Assembly (NCBI RefSeq): GCF_016937655.1
Contig: NZ_JAFHKL010000001.1
Coordinates: 558,001-622,000, forward strand
Length of the DNA: 64,000 nucleotides
Reading direction: 5' to 3'
Source: Chromobacterium alkanivorans
GTDB lineage: Bacteria > Pseudomonadota > Gammaproteobacteria > Burkholderiales > Chromobacteriaceae
The notes under the pieces were generated by a model. It saw only the letters and a list, made by a program, of their open reading frames with translations. It was not told where the DNA came from and did not search any database. The translations under genes were made by a program, and so were the position numbers. Shown here piece by piece: positions 61,971-64,000 of this stretch; positions within the stretch are counted from its first letter, which is position 1, and every line of letters begins with the position of its first letter.

Positions 61971-64000
61971 ATGCGTATCCACAAACTCGTCGCCATCCTG
62001 GCCCTGGTCTACGGTTGCAACGCCGCATTGGCCGCCACCCCGCAGAACGACGGAGTGATGCTCAACTTCGTCAACGCCGACATCGAAACCGTGGTCAAGG
62101 CGATAGGCGAGATCACCGGCAAGAACTTCATCATCGACCCGCGGGTCAAGGGCACGGTCAACATCGTGTCCAGCAAGCCGGTGCCGCGCGCCTTGTCCTA
62201 CCAGATCCTGCTGTCCTCGCTGCGCTTGCAGGGCTTTTCCGCGGTGGAGGGCGGCGGCGTGGTCAAGATCGTGCCGGAAGCCGACGCCAAGCTGCACGCC
62301 AAGGCCAGCAAGGGCATTCCGCGCGGCGACGGCGACCGCCTGATCACCAAGGTGTTCACGCTCAAGTACGGCAACGCCAACCAGTTGGTGCCGGTGATCC
62401 GCCCCATCGTGTCGCCCAACAACACCATCGCCGCCTACCCGCAGTCCAACGCGCTGATCGTCACCGACTACGCGGACAACATCCAGCGCATCGAATCCAT
62501 CATCGATTCGATCGAGAGCGCCGCCGCCGGCGACACCGTGGTGGTGCCGGTGCTGTTCGGCTCCGCGGTGGAGCTGGCCGGCAGCCTGAACAAGCTGTTG
62601 CAGGACAGCGGCGCCGGCGCCGACGGCGGCAAGACCACCATCATTCCGGACGCGCGCGCCAATGTGCTGATGGTGCGCGCCGACACCCCGGGCAAGATAG
62701 GCAAGATCAAAAGCTTGCTCAAGCTCTTGGACCAGCCCAGCCAGGCCGGCGCCAATGTGCGCGTGGTCTATCTGAAGAACGCCGAGGCCGGCAAGGTGGC
62801 GCAGACGCTGCGCGCGCTGATGACCGGCGACGCCGGCCCCTTGCAGGGCCGCACCGCGGTGAGCACCAACGGCGGCTCCAGTTCCAGCCTGCTGAACCAG
62901 AGCGGCTCGGGCAGCGGCTCCGCCTCCTCGTCCAGCGGCTCCGCCAGCGCCGCGCAGGCTGCCAGTCCGGTGGGCGGCGACAGCGCGTCCAGCGCCTCCG
63001 GCAGCGGGGCCGGCGGCGGCGGATCGATGATCCAGGCCGATCCCACCAACAACGCGCTGATCCTGAACGTGCCGGACTCCATGTACCAGAATCTGCGCAA
63101 CGTCATCGACCTGCTGGACAAGCGCCGCGCCCAAGTGATGGTGGAGGCGCTGGTGGTGGAAGTGGCCGCGCAGCGGGTGATGGAGTTGGGCGTGCAATGG
63201 CAGGCCTTGGGCGCGCTCAACGGCAACGGCGCCGGCGTGTTCGGCGGCACCAACTTTCCCGGCACCACCAACCCGGGGATCATCGGTTTGTCCGGCGGAA
63301 CGTTGGCCGGCGGCACCGGCGCTGCCGCCACCCCCCTGGGCACGCTGGCCGGCTCCGCCGGCCTCAATATCGGTTGGGTCAAGGGCACCGTCAACATCCC
63401 CGGCATCGGCACCGTGTTGAACATGGGCGCGCTGGCCCGGGCGATGGAGACCGAAATGGGCGGCAACATCGTGTCCAGCCCGTCGCTGATGGCGATGGAC
63501 AATGAGAAGGCCAAGATCCAGATTGGCCAGGAAGTGCCTATCCTGACCGGCCAGTACAGTAATACCGGCAGCAGCAGCAGCGGTTCGGTCAATCCCTTCC
63601 AGACCTATGACCGCAAGACCATAGGCTTCAACCTGGAAATCACCCCGCAGATTTCCGAAGGCGGCTCCATCCGCATGAAGATTCTGCAGGAAGCATCCAC
63701 CATCGTGCCGGGCACCGATAAAAACCCGCAAGGTCCGACCACCAATAAGCGGATGATAGAAACCATCGCGAATGTCGACGACGGCGGCATCATCGCCATC
63801 GGCGGCCTGCTGCAGGAAGCGGTCAGCGACAATGAAAGCAAGGTGCCGCTCTTGGGCGACATCCCGTGGCTGGGCGCCTTGTTCCGCTACAGCAACAAGA
63901 AGCGCGACAAGACCAATCTGATGATCTTCATCAAGCCCACCATCGTTCGTGACGATCTGGGCGCGCGCTCCATCGCCACCGATCGCTACAACTACATCAT
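61971..64000 (+). CDS. gspD: Type II secretion outer-membrane secretin GspD (3' end beyond window)
   Basis: Secretin forming the outer-membrane channel of the type II pathway. About 676 codons are visible and the frame continues past the right edge. Signal peptide (about 1-22, ending ALA), N0 domain (VMLNFVNADIETVVKAIGEITGK), N1-N3 domains, then the secretin core (VEALVVEVAAQRVMELGVQW, ETEMGGNIVSSPSLMAMDNEKA, VPLLGDIPWLGALFRY). A Ser/Gly/Ala-rich low-complexity insert of about 50 residues (about 300-350) lies inside N3. Together with gspC it starts a gsp cluster. Confidence 0.95.
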   Translation, partial: MRIHKLVAILALVYGCNAALAATPQNDGVMLNFVNADIETVVKAIGEITGKNFIIDPRVKGTVNIVSSKPVPRALSYQILLSSLRLQGFSAVEGGGVVKIVPEADAKLHAKASKGIPRGDGDRLITKVFTLKYGNANQLVPVIRPIVSPNNTIAAYPQSNALIVTDYADNIQRIESIIDSIESAAAGDTVVVPVLFGSAVELAGSLNKLLQDSGAGADGGKTTIIPDARANVLMVRADTPGKIGKIKSLLKLLDQPSQAGANVRVVYLKNAEAGKVAQTLRALMTGDAGPLQGRTAVSTNGGSSSSLLNQSGSGSGSASSSSGSASAAQAASPVGGDSASSASGSGAGGGGSMIQADPTNNALILNVPDSMYQNLRNVIDLLDKRRAQVMVEALVVEVAAQRVMELGVQWQALGALNGNGAGVFGGTNFPGTTNPGIIGLSGGTLAGGTGAAATPLGTLAGSAGLNIGWVKGTVNIPGIGTVLNMGALARAMETEMGGNIVSSPSLMAMDNEKAKIQIGQEVPILTGQYSNTGSSSSGSVNPFQTYDRKTIGFNLEITPQISEGGSIRMKILQEASTIVPGTDKNPQGPTTNKRMIETIANVDDGGIIAIGGLLQEAVSDNESKVPLLGDIPWLGALFRYSNKKRDKTNLMIFIKPTIVRDDLGARSIATDRYNYI

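Noticed and set aside
61620..63731. 703-codon minus-strand frame over gspC-gspD
   Set aside because: Antisense to the secretin; only low-complexity Gly/Val/His content.

Overview
The window looks like chromosome of a Gram-negative, GC-rich betaproteobacterium of the order Neisseriales, most likely a Chromobacterium-type organism. Support comes from the Neisseria-like SspA/SspB pair, petABC, the pilB-pilC-pilD-coaE-zapD-yacG block, and a general secretion (gspC-gspD) start. This placement rests on remembered family similarity, not on a search.

Layout. 1-3.6 kb: the 5' part of a large PLP-dependent arginine/lysine/ornithine decarboxylase and a cardiolipin-synthase-type PLD protein, both on the minus strand. 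3.9-9.9 kb: gltB-gltD (glutamate synthase). From inside gltD (about 9.03-9.18 kb) to about 25.8 kb base composition falls sharply. This is a Wzy-dependent surface-polysaccharide (O-antigen/capsule) island: a UDP-HexNAc dehydrogenase/4-epimerase pair (UDP-HexNAcA), Wzx flippase, Wzy polymerase, an asparagine-synthase-like amidotransferase, a three-enzyme 2-acetamido-2,6-dideoxy-L-hexose pathway, three glycosyltransferases and a WbpL/WecA-like initiating transferase. 26.2-28.3 kb: groES-groEL under a perfect CIRCE element. 28.4-33.2 kb: a Nif3-family protein, petABC (cytochrome bc1) and sspAB. 33.3-35.0 kb: glnK-amtB on the minus strand behind a sigma-54 promoter with an NtrC-like site. 35.3-39.6 kb: ubiK, comM, a SPOR protein, dsbA, uppP and initiator tRNA-Met. 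39.7-46.3 kb: purB, an ATP-grasp protein, ffh, a CcsA/YpjD-type protein, comEA and a photolyase. 46.6-53.4 kb: a porin, the type IV pilus genes pilBCD, coaE, zapD and yacG. 53.5-56.7 kb: amiC, tsaE, queG and a MaoC/PhaJ hydratase. 57.0-60.9 kb: etfBA and an acyl-CoA dehydrogenase, with a PsrA-like palindrome upstream. 61.3 kb to the end: gspC and the 5' part of gspD.

How the genes work together. The island carries most of what a Und-P-linked oligosaccharide pathway needs: precursor synthesis, initiation, extension, flipping and polymerisation. No chain-length regulator (wzz) is present. With three transferases plus the initiator, a repeat of up to about four sugars is expected, probably containing a HexNAc uronic acid (possibly amidated) and L-FucNAc or L-QuiNAc. 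UppP, outside the island, recycles the lipid carrier. The etf/acyl-CoA dehydrogenase/MaoC group forms a fatty-acid oxidation module. gltBD and glnK-amtB are the nitrogen-assimilation genes.

The most interesting points are the compositional break inside an intact gltD, the predicted glycan chemistry of the island, a noncoding stretch with a 16-bp perfect inverted repeat, a PsrA-like operator between maoC and etfB, a MITE-like 147-bp element, and the interlocked start codons of tsaE and queG. No wholly new multi-gene system was recognised.
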